Of a stretch of DNA of 64,000 nucleotides, positions 6,957-15,714 are shown in pieces. Source of the DNA: Bog-756 sp963841885 (lineage in GTDB: Bacteria; Actinomycetota; Acidimicrobiia; Acidimicrobiales; RAAP-2); the NCBI GenBank assembly GCA_963841885.1, contig CAWJEK010000011.1, positions 1-64,000 on the forward strand, read 5' to 3'. Both the position numbers and the translations under genes were made by a program. The notes under the pieces are model-generated. The model did no database searches, was not told where the DNA came from, and was given only the letters and a program-made list of their open reading frames with translations. How positions within the stretch are numbered: the stretch's first letter is position 1; every line of letters starts with the position of its first letter.

Positions 6957-7561
6957 CACGATCGCCAGATCATGCGGAGGGCGAGGGCGCCGGCCAGCAG
7001 CACCATCGTCAGCAACGTCACCAGATGCACGACCGGAGAGCGGAGCCATGCGCTGAGGAAACCGACCCCGGGCACCACGGCCCTGACGACCCACACGGTG
7101 GAACCGAGGACGCGGACGCTCCCCCACGGGTCGTCGACGTTGTTGGCGTCACCTCTGGTGGTGATCCACAGGCCGGCGTGCGCCCCCGTGGTCCGTCGGA
7201 CGGCCACCACGCGGTGCGTCACCGTGAATCCGTCCTTCGGCGGATGGAAGGCGATGATCTGCCCGGTGTGCAGTGATGACGCCGGTTCGGGCCGGAGGAT
7301 CTCGATATCCCCGGGTTGGATACCGGGACGCATGGATCCGGTGAGCACGACCTCGGTCCTCCAGTGGCCCGTCATGCTTCCCAGTGTCAACACGGCGGCT
7401 ACGACACAGACGGTGAGCAGCACGATGTCGGCGATCATGTGTTTCGGCCGGCGGCCCCGGCGCTCCTTGGTCGCCAGAGGTTCGCTCCGGTCGTCGACAT
7501 CGACGTCGACGTCGGTGGCAGCTCGGGTGGATCCGGTGTGGTTGAACTCGAGAGTGGTCAC
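6956..7561 (-). CDS. sipW: SipW-type (ER-type) signal peptidase I
   Basis: 201 aa from a GTG with GGAG about 7 bases upstream. Upstream in-frame starts would lie inside a strong hairpin. An Asp-rich N-terminus precedes a membrane helix (residues 42-62). TGSMRPGIQPGDI has the nucleophile Ser76. GFTVTHRVVAV places His116 where bacterial type I peptidases have Lys, the mark of the SipW/Sec11 group. RGDAN (Asp138) follows, and a second helix lies near the C-terminus. It should process the TasA-like protein upstream and the YVTN protein downstream; the three genes form one minus-strand operon. Confidence 0.88.
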   Translation of the reverse strand: MTTLEFNHTGSTRAATDVDVDVDDRSEPLATKERRGRRPKHMIADIVLLTVCVVAAVLTLGSMTGHWRTEVVLTGSMRPGIQPGDIEILRPEPASSLHTGQIIAFHPPKDGFTVTHRVVAVRRTTGAHAGLWITTRGDANNVDDPWGSVRVLGSTVWVVRAVVPGVGFLSAWLRSPVVHLVTLLTMVLLAGALALRMIWRS

Positions 7562-7588
7562 GGTGACTCCAGGGCAGGTGGTCGACGC

Positions 7589-7624
7589 GACGGAGTGCGG
7601 GGAGCGAGCCCCCCGCACTCCGTC
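7589..7624 (-). terminator. 14-bp GC-rich hairpin between tasA-like gene and sipW
   Basis: GACGGAGTGCGGGG (7589-7602) pairs perfectly with 7611-7624 around an eight-base loop. It lies between the tasA-like stop and the sipW start. With no T-run it is probably a partial terminator or a 3'-end stabiliser that lets the structural protein be made in excess over its peptidase. Confidence 0.65.
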
Positions 7625-7648
7625 ATGTGATGCGGGATCCGGGCCCTC

Positions 7649-8386
7649 CTACTGGCTGGCTCCGGCCCGCTGCGTAGCGGTGAAGTTGTACGTCACACTG
7701 AGCGAGCAGTTCTGCAGCTGCTCGGACACCCCGGCCGTCCCTCCGGTCGAGCAGGCGCCCGAGTTGTAGCTGTAGGCGTCGGCGTAGGTCGTGGGCAGCG
7801 TGACCGTCACGACGTAGTACGTCGAGGCACCCTGGTTCGGGGCCGTCGAGGTGATGTCCTGGGCTGTCGTGTCCAGCGTCTTCAGGGGCACGTTGTTCAC
7901 GATCGTGGTGAAGCCCGGGGTGCAGGCGTATGTCCACGGCCCGGTGGTGCCACCGGTCTCCGTCGGAGCGCTGCTGCAGGACTGGACCGTCACGTGGAGT
8001 CCGTTGGTGGCGTCGGTCACGATGTCGGACCCGGCGTTCGTGCCGGTCACGGCCGACTGCAGGGTCAGGCCGTTCACGGCGGCGAGCCCGGTGGTCCCGG
8101 TGGCGCCCACCGACGTGTTGTTGGTGAGTTGCACCACCCGGGCGACGGTGTCACCCTCGGCCAGGTTGTTGATCGGACCCACGGTGAGCCCGCCGTGATC
8201 ACCGGTGGGAGTGGCGAGGACGATGTGGACCTGACCGGTCGAGATGGACTCGGGCCCACCCGCCGCGGTGTCGGTGAAGTTGGCGAACACGCCGCCGATG
8301 GTGGCGAGTGCCGCCAGGACGACGGTGCCCGACAGCACCAGCTTGGTGGTCGATCGGCTCTTCGGCGATCGGGGTTCGGTAGTCAT
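7649..8386 (-). CDS. TasA/CalY-like secreted matrix protein with SipW-type signal
   Basis: 245 aa, ATG preceded by GAGGAA. The N-terminus has SKSRSTTKLVLSG, a hydrophobic helix, then GVFANFTDTAAGGPESISTG, typical of SipW-dependent camelysin/TasA proteins (a short hydrophobic stretch followed by F-[ST]-D). The mature part is Thr/Ser/Gly rich and beta-predicted, with four Cys (CSS, YACTPG, SGACSTG, QNCSLS) probably in disulfides. TasA proteins form extracellular fibres. Cys content and length differ from Bacillus TasA, so this is a family-level call. Confidence 0.82.
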   Translation of the reverse strand: MTTEPRSPKSRSTTKLVLSGTVVLAALATIGGVFANFTDTAAGGPESISTGQVHIVLATPTGDHGGLTVGPINNLAEGDTVARVVQLTNNTSVGATGTTGLAAVNGLTLQSAVTGTNAGSDIVTDATNGLHVTVQSCSSAPTETGGTTGPWTYACTPGFTTIVNNVPLKTLDTTAQDITSTAPNQGASTYYVVTVTLPTTYADAYSYNSGACSTGGTAGVSEQLQNCSLSVTYNFTATQRAGASQ

Positions 8387-8399
8387 GGGTTCCTCAAAT

Positions 8400-8925
8400 T
8401 CATGGTCTTATGGAGATCAATTTCCAACTTCTAGGCTTTCGACAACGCCGGTTGCTTCCTTGAGCGAAAAGTTGGGCATCACCACGTCTCCTCGGACCAC
8501 CGGCGATTCAGCCGGTCGAACCCGGGACTCGTACGCCCCTGACCTGCCCGTCGGGACGGTGCCGTCGCCGGCTGGCCCCCCGGGTGGCACCGGGGCCGGC
8601 TGGCAGGCCATCCGTGGATGGCACTCCGCAGGCCGCGGGGTGGCTTGGCGGCGGCGGTGGTGGGCGACTTGCCGTACCCGACCGGAACCACGAGGTCGGA
8701 GGGTCCACCCGGGCCGACCGGTCAGGTGCCGGACCCGGAGCATCGGGTGGCGGAACCGTCAGCTCGACGGGTCCGGCTCGCTGGACGTTACCGGAACGTG
8801 AACGTTGTGTGACATAACGCCGCTGCACCCTGACCCGGACCCCTCCGTCTCCGTCCGGAGCACCTGGCGGGCCTGTCGGCGACGGGAGAGCGACCCGGTC
8901 CGACGCCGTCTGCCATCCTGGCGAC
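8400..8925. other. Intergenic region between divergent tasA-like and cmoM-like genes
   Basis: 526 bp with no convincing coding sequence. The 60 bp next to the tasA-like gene are AT-richer and should hold its promoter. A GC-rich dyad lies near 8570-8605 (GGCCCC and CGGGGCC around about 11 bases), with a repeated CCGGCTGGC. The right end (8790-8815) is a short lower-GC stretch likely to hold the promoter of the methyltransferase gene. Confidence 0.5.
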
Positions 8926-9720
8926 ATGGGTGACGACATCTGGGCCGGCCTGGCCGACACCTTCGCCGACGAGGCGTACGCCACGGTGAAGGGGTACGTG
9001 CGCACGTACGTGATGCACCGGCACCTGCTCGAGCATCTCCCTCCACCTCCGGCGACGGTGCTCGACGTCGGAGGTGGCGCCGGCCACCAGTCGTTCCCGC
9101 TGGCCCACGCCGGCTACGACGTGACCCTGCTCGACTCCTCACCGGCGATGTTGGACAAGGCCCGCCAGCGTCTCGACCGGATGCCCGAGGGGGCCCGGGG
9201 CCGGGTGACGCTGGTGCAGGCCGACGGGCTGGAGGCCGACGCGGCCCTGGGTGGTGGGCGCTTCGACGCCGTCCTGTGCCACGGCGTGCTCGGGTACCTG
9301 GATGACCCCGAACCCATGGTCGGCCAGCTGTGCCGTTGTGCCGCGCCTGGTGGTCTCGTCTCCATCATGACGGGGAACGCCCATGCGATGGCCGTCCGCC
9401 CGGCCATGGAACAGCGCTGGGACGATGCACTGGCGTCATTCGACGCCACGATCGAGATCGGTGTGTTGGGGGTGCACGGCCGGGCCGACACGGTGGAGGG
9501 TCTCAGCGCCCTCCTGGAGGTCCACGGCGTGCGACCCCACGACTGGTTCGGCGTGTGGCTGTTCGTGGACTGGCTCGAATTCAGCGGCGTCGATCTGGAT
9601 CCGGGCGACGCCGCCCGGGTGGAGGCGACGGCCGCGGTCGAACTCGAGGCCAGCCGGCGGGACCCCTACCGACGCCTCAGCCGTGTCTTCCATCTGCTGG
9701 GGCGCAAGGGTCCGGCCTGA
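8926..9720 (+). CDS. Class I SAM-dependent methyltransferase, CmoM-like
   Basis: 264 aa. SAM-binding motif I is VLDVGGGAGHQSFPLA, with acidic residue motif II in VTLLDSS. QADGLEAD and VLCHGVLGYLDDPEP follow. The segment LVSIMTGNAHAMAVRPAMEQRWDDAL corresponds to the FYNANG...M...GNFD region of CmoM, the tRNA uridine-5-oxyacetic-acid methyltransferase. The match is structural rather than close, so another small-molecule or tRNA substrate is possible. Cytoplasmic, monocistronic. Confidence 0.7.
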   Translation: MGDDIWAGLADTFADEAYATVKGYVRTYVMHRHLLEHLPPPPATVLDVGGGAGHQSFPLAHAGYDVTLLDSSPAMLDKARQRLDRMPEGARGRVTLVQADGLEADAALGGGRFDAVLCHGVLGYLDDPEPMVGQLCRCAAPGGLVSIMTGNAHAMAVRPAMEQRWDDALASFDATIEIGVLGVHGRADTVEGLSALLEVHGVRPHDWFGVWLFVDWLEFSGVDLDPGDAARVEATAAVELEASRRDPYRRLSRVFHLLGRKGPA

Positions 9721-9747
9721 CGGGTGGGCCGGCCGGGCGGCCTCCGG

Positions 9748-11220
9748 CTATCCCCGGCGACCCGGGCCCGAGCGTAGCCACGGGCTCACGTGGGGCCCGG
9801 GGCCGGGAGCGGCGGGCCCGGTGATCTCGAGGTGGGCGACCGTGGCGAGCGTCCCCTCCGGCTCGCCGACGCTCGAGAAGGTCCCGTAGCCGGCCAGCGT
9901 CGACAGGTCCCCGTTGCCCGTCCCGCCCGAGGCCACCAGGAACGTGCCCGTGGTCAGGCCGTCGGCGGAGACCGTCCCGTACACGCGGAGGGCGACGGAA
10001 CCATGGTGCCCCTGGAAGCTGCACACGGCGCACGTCTCGTAGGCGGTGAAGGAGACCGAGCCGTCGGGGCGGGTGGTCGACAGTACGGCCTCGCCCGACG
10101 ATCCTGGCGGCTGGTCGAGGTCGACGGTCAGCACCCCCTCGAGGCCCGATCCGGCGAGTCGGACGTTGTTGAGCTGGGCGACCAGCGTGTCGCCCGATGA
10201 CGTCACGCCGAGGGGCAGTGTCTCCACGGTGGGACCGATCTGGGTCCGCGTCCCGTGGTACTCACCCATCGTCCGGGTCGGCACCGAGATGTCCTCGAGC
10301 ACGCCCCCCGGCCCGGCCGGATTGGCGACCTGCAACCCGAAGGCGCACTGACCGCCCGCCCAACCGGCGACCATGTTGGGGGATCCGGTGCTGTCGCCGT
10401 ACTGGACCGTCTCCACTCCACCTGCCGAATTGGCGACGCAGGTCAGGGCACCTCCCACCAGGTTGCTGGCGACCTCCATGGCGTCGGGATCGGCCATCGT
10501 GTTGTGGACGAGGGTGACACTGCCGCCGACCTGGTTCCGGAGCGTGCCGAGCCAGCACGACTCGAGGTCGGCGATGGTCAGGCCCCCGCCGATCGAGTTG
10601 TCCTCGAAATCGGTGTACACCGGCGTGTAGTCGAGCGACGCGTCGTCGGACCACGGGGCCGGGGCGCCCGTCGCCGGGGGAGTGGCGGGCGTCGCATCGC
10701 AATTCACGCCCCCACCACCGCCGACGATCGACACGTTGCCGCCGATCGCCGCGGAATGGACCACGACGCCGAGGGCACCGACGGCGTCGAGGTTCCCGGC
10801 GATCCGGTCGTAGCTGACGCCCGGCGGGTTCCCGCAGAAGATGTTCGGCGAGCAGCCGAAGAGCAGGGCCGCCCCGCGGCCCACCCAGACGTTTCCGCCG
10901 ATCGACACGGTCGCCGGCACCACCGGGGCCCCGGACGGGTCTCCGGGAGTGGCGGCGTCGAGGAGCGCCCCCGGGGCGACGGTCAGGTCCCCTCGGACCT
11001 CGACGGTGCCGGCCGGGGTGTAACAGTTCCCGGTGACCAGGAGCGAGGCGTACGTGCCCGGCGGGACGGTGCCACCGGAGCAGACGTAGGACGACCCCGG
11101 TCGAGCCGTCGGCAGGGGTGACGCCCCGGCCGAGCTGGCGCCGGCCAGCACCCCGGTCAGTGCCAGCACCGCGACAGGCACCAGGCGCAACACGGTCTTG
11201 GACACGCGAGATCGTTCCAT
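9748..11220 (-). CDS. Secreted beta-helix-like protein of unknown function
   Basis: 490 aa with a clear Sec signal peptide (VLRLVPVAVLALTGVLAGASSAGA). The mature part has regularly spaced short beta strands and Gly/Asn/Val turns, with repeats such as VSIGGNVWVGRGAALLFG, AAIGGNVSIVGGGGG, NSIGGGLTIADLES and NQVGGSVTLVHN. These suggest a right-handed parallel beta-helix of about four or more coils. Several Cys pairs could stabilise it outside the cell. No catalytic motif of pectate-lyase type is evident. Probable surface or matrix protein. Confidence 0.72.
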   Translation of the reverse strand: MERSRVSKTVLRLVPVAVLALTGVLAGASSAGASPLPTARPGSSYVCSGGTVPPGTYASLLVTGNCYTPAGTVEVRGDLTVAPGALLDAATPGDPSGAPVVPATVSIGGNVWVGRGAALLFGCSPNIFCGNPPGVSYDRIAGNLDAVGALGVVVHSAAIGGNVSIVGGGGGVNCDATPATPPATGAPAPWSDDASLDYTPVYTDFEDNSIGGGLTIADLESCWLGTLRNQVGGSVTLVHNTMADPDAMEVASNLVGGALTCVANSAGGVETVQYGDSTGSPNMVAGWAGGQCAFGLQVANPAGPGGVLEDISVPTRTMGEYHGTRTQIGPTVETLPLGVTSSGDTLVAQLNNVRLAGSGLEGVLTVDLDQPPGSSGEAVLSTTRPDGSVSFTAYETCAVCSFQGHHGSVALRVYGTVSADGLTTGTFLVASGGTGNGDLSTLAGYGTFSSVGEPEGTLATVAHLEITGPAAPGPGPHVSPWLRSGPGRRG

Positions 11221-11392
11221 GGGCTCTCCTCCGCCGAGGTGTGTCAGTGTCTCCTGTTACGAACGCACGATGTCGGAGTGATGTCAATAGGTAGTGATCG
11301 CGCGGGCGGCGAAATGGCCACTGATCGTGAGGTAGCGGCCACTGATCGTTGAGGCGGCCGGGACGGGACCGTCCGGAACCGCCGGCTCGGTG

Positions 11393-11722
11393 CTACCCCT
11401 TGCCGACCTCACCGGGGTGGGAGAGCAGGTCGGCGTAGTCCCGGCCCGGGACGTGTCCCGACGCCAGGACGTTGCGCAGCAGGGTGGTGGCGTCGGCCAG
11501 GCCCTGGCGCTGGTCGCGGTCCTTGGGCACGGCGGCCCGGTTCGCTACGCCGCCCTTGGCCATGGTGATGGCGCTCAGCACGCCGGCGCAGTACATCCCG
11601 TGCCGGTCGACCTTGTTCTTGCCCCTGGTCGTGTGCTCGGTGTGGGCCTCCATCTCCTGGCGCGCCCAGCGCTCCAGGCCACCCACCCACAGGGCCGTGC
11701 GACGTTTCGAGATGAAGCCCAT
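11393..11722 (-). CDS. Small basic protein of unknown function
   Basis: 109 aa from the ATG preceded by AGGAGG. MGFISKRRTALWVGGLERW is followed by RQEMEAHTEHTTRGKNKVDRH and a helical C-terminal half with ADATTLLRNVLASG. No transmembrane helix or known motif. Codon use is like its neighbours and the strong ribosome-binding site supports expression. Not recognised. Confidence 0.6.
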   Translation of the reverse strand: MGFISKRRTALWVGGLERWARQEMEAHTEHTTRGKNKVDRHGMYCAGVLSAITMAKGGVANRAAVPKDRDQRQGLADATTLLRNVLASGHVPGRDYADLLSHPGEVGKG

Positions 11723-11812
11723 GGGACGCCTCCTGGAGCGGACGGGGAGACCCCGGAGTGTAGGGCGCACCAACCGGAGCCACCGGCCACGACGGCCGGA
11801 CGGTGCGTCCGC

Positions 11813-12553
11813 CTACCCGGAGGCACCCGGCAGGACCAGCGGCTCGATGCGGTCCTCGACGGCTGTGCCCGACTCGCGCCGGACGGCATAGGCCCCTTTG
11901 CCCCGGACCTCGGTGACGGCTCCGTCCAGGCTCGTGCCGTAGTAGACGAGTCCGACCCCGTCATCGGTGGCGTACCCGTCGGGCAGCGTCCCGTCGGCGA
12001 CCAGCCGCTGGAACAGCGGCCGCCGCTGGGGTTCGGAGTCGTAGTGGACGCCGTTGGCATAGGGGAGGAACCCGAGGCCGTCGGTGACCGCCCGGAGATC
12101 GGGTCCGAACGAGTCGGTCGTGCCCCCGAGGTGCCAGCAGATCGACCCGGCCGACACGCCGCCGAGCACCACCCCCGCCCGCCAGACCTCGGCGAAGACG
12201 TCGTCCACGCCGTGGAGCCTCCACAGGCTGAGGAGATTGGCCACACTGCCGCCACCCACCCAGACCACGTCCTGGTCGAGCAGCAGCCCGAGCGGGTCGT
12301 CGACGCTCGGCATGGGGAACAGGTTGAGGTGGACCACGTCTATGCCGCCGACGTGGCCGGCCTCGTCGAGCCAGGCGTTCCACCAACGCTGGTCCCCACC
12401 GGCCGTGCCCAGGTGACACAACCTCGGCCGGCGACCGGTCACCCCGGAGAGCTCGATGGCATGGTGCACGAGCGGTGCGAACTCGACATCGGTGCGGGAC
12501 CCGCGTCGGATCCCACCCGAGGTGGCGACGATGGTGGGTCGGTCGGCGGCCAT
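11813..12553 (-). CDS. Peptidase E-like (family S51) hydrolase
   Basis: 246 aa from MAADRPTIVATSGG. The S51 nucleophile elbow GGVSAGSICW places Ser134 as nucleophile. The preceding WVGGGSVANLLSLWR and the ATSGG N-terminus match alpha-aspartyl dipeptidase/cyanophycinase-like proteins. Peptidase E cleaves Asp-X dipeptides. This protein belongs to the wider family, so specificity is unproven. Cytoplasmic (no signal peptide). Longer in-frame starts lack family similarity, hence this start. The next gene upstream on the same strand is the aminotransferase-like gene, 47 bp away. Confidence 0.8.
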   Translation of the reverse strand: MAADRPTIVATSGGIRRGSRTDVEFAPLVHHAIELSGVTGRRPRLCHLGTAGGDQRWWNAWLDEAGHVGGIDVVHLNLFPMPSVDDPLGLLLDQDVVWVGGGSVANLLSLWRLHGVDDVFAEVWRAGVVLGGVSAGSICWHLGGTTDSFGPDLRAVTDGLGFLPYANGVHYDSEPQRRPLFQRLVADGTLPDGYATDDGVGLVYYGTSLDGAVTEVRGKGAYAVRRESGTAVEDRIEPLVLPGASG

Positions 12554-12600
12554 GGAGCGCAGCGTAGTGACGCTCCACGCCGACCGGCTCGGACCCAGGA

Positions 12601-13959
12601 TCAGCCGGCCAGCGGGGCGACGGCGTCCTCGAAGATCCGGCCGTGGAGGTCGACGTCGGCCTCCGTCGTCTCGGGGCACATGAGGACCATGTTGTGGAAC
12701 GGCGTGATCAGCACGTCGCGGTTCGACAGGTAGAGGTGCAGGTACTCGTCGAGCTCGGGATCGTCGGCGTCGTTGGACTCGGTGCCGTTACGGGGCGCCG
12801 GGGAGCGGAACCGGTACTCCGCCCGGGCTCCGAGCCGGGTGATGGTCCAGGGCATGTGGTGACGGGCGATGGTGGCCTCGGCCTGATCCGTGAGGCGGGC
12901 GGCCACCGCCTCCATCCGGGTGAAGGCCCCGTCGGTGAGCACCTCGCCGAGGCAGGCGCGTGCCGCCGCCATCGACAGGGCGTTGCCGGCCAATGTGCCA
13001 CCGATTCCGCCTACGTCCTCGATGTCGGCCTGCTCGTCCTCGACCAGCGCCAGGATGCGGCCCGCCAGGTCGTCCCGCAGGCCGAACGCCCCGATGGGGA
13101 TGCCTCCGGCGATGGCCTTGCCCAGGGTCACGATGTCCGGCTCGAGGCTCCAGGCGGCGGTGGCGCCGCCGGGCCCGACCGACAGGGTGTGGGTCTCGTC
13201 GATCATCAACAGGGTGCCTGTGTCGTCGCACAGCTCCCGCAGCCCGGCGTGGAATCCGTCCTCGGGGGTGACGATGCCGATGTTGGTCAGCGCCGGCTCG
13301 GTCAGGACCGCGGCGATCTCGCCCGTGTGCAAGGCCCGGGCCACCGACTCGAGGTCGTTGAACTCGACGGCCACCGTGGTGGTCGCCGGATCGACCGCCG
13401 GGCCCACGTTGCCCGGGCGCGAGCGGGTGATGCCGTCGGGCCCCGCCACCACGAACGTCTCGTCCACGCTGCCGTGGTAGCAGTAGGAGAAGACCAGCAC
13501 CTTGGGTCGCCCGGTCACCAGTCGGGCCAGTCGGAGCGCCCACCGATTGGCATCGGTGGCGCTCAGGGTGAAGGACCACTGGCCGACGCCGAAGCGGCGG
13601 GTCAGTTCGGCGGCCACCCATTCGGCGTCGTCACTCGGCAGCATCGCGGTGATACCACCGAGCGTCTCCACCCGGCGGCGGATGGCGGCGACCACCGGGG
13701 CCGGGGAGTGGCCGGCCATGGCTCCGGTGTCACCCAGGGCGAAGTCGACGTAGGTGTGCCCGTCGACGTCGGTCACCCGGGCGCCGCGGGCTTCGGCGAG
13801 GGCCAGGGGGAAGGCGCCCGCCCAGTTGGCCATCCATGTCATGGGCACCCCGGTGAGGAGGTGGGTGGCACCCGCGAACTGCGCCCGGGAGCCAGGGTTG
13901 CGCTCGAGGTGGATGGCGCGCTCGATCTCGAGCAGTTCGGTCAGTCGGTCCCGCTCCAT
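12601..13959 (-). CDS. Class III PLP aminotransferase, glutamate-1-semialdehyde aminomutase-like
   Basis: 452 aa. PLP-enzyme features in order: TYVDFALGDTGAMAGHSPAPV, SATDANRWALRLAR (substrate/phosphate loop), YCYHGSVDE, LLMIDETHTLSVGPGG (Asp254 to the pyridine N) and TLGKAIAGGIPIGAFG with Schiff-base Lys281. The C-terminal HNMVLMCPETTEADVD resembles GSA-aminomutase-like proteins. The TATDANRW motif and absence of haem genes nearby make a secondary-metabolic or amino-acid-catabolic transaminase/mutase more likely than the housekeeping HemL. Confidence 0.8.
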   Translation of the reverse strand: MERDRLTELLEIERAIHLERNPGSRAQFAGATHLLTGVPMTWMANWAGAFPLALAEARGARVTDVDGHTYVDFALGDTGAMAGHSPAPVVAAIRRRVETLGGITAMLPSDDAEWVAAELTRRFGVGQWSFTLSATDANRWALRLARLVTGRPKVLVFSYCYHGSVDETFVVAGPDGITRSRPGNVGPAVDPATTTVAVEFNDLESVARALHTGEIAAVLTEPALTNIGIVTPEDGFHAGLRELCDDTGTLLMIDETHTLSVGPGGATAAWSLEPDIVTLGKAIAGGIPIGAFGLRDDLAGRILALVEDEQADIEDVGGIGGTLAGNALSMAAARACLGEVLTDGAFTRMEAVAARLTDQAEATIARHHMPWTITRLGARAEYRFRSPAPRNGTESNDADDPELDEYLHLYLSNRDVLITPFHNMVLMCPETTEADVDLHGRIFEDAVAPLAG

Positions 13960-14051
13960 GGGGTTCCCTCCGGCTCGGTGACGCGGGACCCGCCCGCGAG
14001 GTCCCCATTCTGCCCACCGGGTCCGGCGCCGGCGGACGCGGTGGGCGTCGG

Positions 14052-15053
14052 TCAGACGCCGGGCGGCGACGCCTTGTCCGGCAGGGCCTGGATGAGGCGG
14101 CTCACCGCCGAGTAGCGGCCTTCCCGCCAGGCCTCGGCGATCGTCTGGTCATCCAGCTCCCGGTGGCGGGTGAAGTTCCACCACCGGGTCACGTCGCTGT
14201 CGGAGTAGCCCTTGTTGGCCAGGATGATGTTGAGGCGGGTGGCCTCCCATGCCGCCTCGTCGGTGCTGAGCGCCCCGGACGGCTCGTCGGGGGCCACCGG
14301 GGCATCGGAGCGCTTCTCCATCTCGTGGACCAGCTCGCGGTCGAGGTCCCGGGACACGTGTCCCCGGATGGTGGGCAACGACCCACCCGTCGCCGTGTGG
14401 CGATCAGTCACCCGGCGCTCGCGCTCGGCTTCGAGGCTGCGGGACCAGAGGTGCTGCGCGGTGTCGTCCACGTCCTCGGCCGTCACCCGCAGCCGGAGGC
14501 GCCGCTCGATGCGCTCGGCTGCCCGGTGGGGGGCGTCGTCGTCGTGGGTCGGGCGTGGGTCGGCTTCGGCGGCGTCCACCGGCCGACGGTCGCGGGGACG
14601 GCGACGGCGCTCGAGTTCGTTGGGGGTGGGCCCGGGCGGGACCGGCGCGGTGGCGGCGATCCCCTCGTCGTGCCGGCCACCCGGTTCGTCCCGGTCGAGC
14701 CGGCTGGGTGCGGCGTAACTCTCCGGGCCGAACAGATCGTCGACCGTGCCGGCGATGGCGGCGGACAGGTAGGAGGTGGCCCACCGGCTCTCGCCCACCG
14801 TCACCGCGGCGGCGCCGGTGGCGGTGAGCCGGGCGAGGGGGACGTCGAGACAGGCGGCCGCGGCGATGGCCTCGGTGAGACCGATCCGCCGGTTCGTCGT
14901 CTCCACCTGGGCGACGGTCTCGCGCGTCCAGGGGACCCCCCGTAGCAGCATCTCGTCGGCCAGCGCCTGCTGGGTCAGGTTGGCCCTGGCCCGCAGCGCG
15001 GCGATGTTGCGTCTGACGATGTCTTCGATGCTCGTCGCGCCCTCACCGTTCAT
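14052..15053 (-). CDS. XRE-family transcriptional regulator with long C-terminal region
   Basis: 333 aa. Residues 10-70 form an XRE helix-turn-helix (RRNIAALRARANLTQQALAD, WTRETVAQVE, LTEAIAAAACLDVPLARL). A low-complexity, highly charged linker (residues 125-190) follows. The C-terminal domain ends with NIILANKGYSDSDVTRWWNF and AVSRLIQAL. Target unknown. Its upstream region shares a 13-bp element with the riboswitch gene promoter (see 15116-15128). Confidence 0.75.
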   Translation of the reverse strand: MNGEGATSIEDIVRRNIAALRARANLTQQALADEMLLRGVPWTRETVAQVETTNRRIGLTEAIAAAACLDVPLARLTATGAAAVTVGESRWATSYLSAAIAGTVDDLFGPESYAAPSRLDRDEPGGRHDEGIAATAPVPPGPTPNELERRRRPRDRRPVDAAEADPRPTHDDDAPHRAAERIERRLRLRVTAEDVDDTAQHLWSRSLEAERERRVTDRHTATGGSLPTIRGHVSRDLDRELVHEMEKRSDAPVAPDEPSGALSTDEAAWEATRLNIILANKGYSDSDVTRWWNFTRHRELDDQTIAEAWREGRYSAVSRLIQALPDKASPPGV

Positions 15054-15424
15054 GGGGGAACCCTACCGCTGTCGGGTGCGTTCATGCGTGCCATTCGTGT
15101 AAGGAATCTGAACAACATTTATCGTCATCGTGGGTATTTCAATACAGTGACGTGGACTTTTCCCAGTGTTAGGGGAAAACCTGTGGATCATCTCTTAACA
15201 ATGAGTGCGACGCTCGGTCGCAGCCCGACCACGCAGAGCGCCCGCCGTGGCCACCCCGGGAGCCACTCAGTTGCAATCCGTCCGTCGGACTTCAGGTGGT
15301 CCCGGACCGGTCCGATAGTTCACCTGTACGGCGGGGACTCCCGGCAGGACCGGGTACAGGGAAGGAATCGGCACGAGCGGCCGATGACGCCGATGACGAC
15401 AGCACATGAGGGGCAGGAACCACA
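15054..15424. promoter_or_regulatory. AT-richer intergenic region with probable promoters
   Basis: 371 bp without a gene. Positions 15095-15205 are markedly AT-richer than the surroundings, as expected for a promoter of the XRE gene on the minus strand. On that strand ATGACGATAAATG (15116-15128) recurs at 22112-22124 just before a c-di-GMP riboswitch. The right part leads to a GTG start at 15425 with a GGGG-rich ribosome-binding region. No RNA motif recognised. Confidence 0.5.
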
Positions 15425-15679
15425 GTGACCATCGAACCACACACGCAGCGCGTCCTCCGGGACTGGCACGACCACGACTTCGACCTCGACGACCTCGGTG
15501 ACATGACGTTGCCGGAGCAGCGCACCTGGCAGCGGTGCGGTGCCGTCCACTGCATCGACCACGGCCCGTGGATCGGGACACTCGTGTGCTGCATCCGCCG
15601 GAGCGGTCATGCCGACGACCACTCGATGTCGCTCGGTGACTTCGGGCAGATCGACTACTGGCAGGAGAGCTGGTTCTGA
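15425..15679 (+). CDS. Small acidic Cys/His-containing protein
   Basis: 84 aa from GTG. Asp/His-rich N-terminus (WHDHDFDLDDLGDM). CGAVHCIDHGPWIGTLVCCIR and RRSGHADDHSMS provide four Cys and several His that could bind a metal. No family recognised. Coding potential is supported by codon-position GC like the neighbours. Confidence 0.5.
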   Translation: MTIEPHTQRVLRDWHDHDFDLDDLGDMTLPEQRTWQRCGAVHCIDHGPWIGTLVCCIRRSGHADDHSMSLGDFGQIDYWQESWF

Positions 15680-15714
15680 CGCCTGACGCCGGCGGGGGAC
15701 GGACGCCGAACCGG

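Noticed and set aside
5337..7769. An 810-codon open frame on the + strand opposite the SipW/TasA cluster
   Set aside because: Arg/Gly/Asp-rich translation without domains. It is the antisense of genes with clear signal peptides and catalytic motifs, and long open antisense frames are expected at this GC.
8417..8743. Possible 108-aa gene upstream of the TasA-like gene
   Set aside because: Arg/Pro-rich composition typical of noise; it would overlap the expected promoter and has no ribosome-binding site or family match.
11221..11392. A second riboswitch upstream of the beta-helix gene at 9748-11220
   Set aside because: No GGCAAACC or GGACGCAAA elements and no stable fold seen in the leader.
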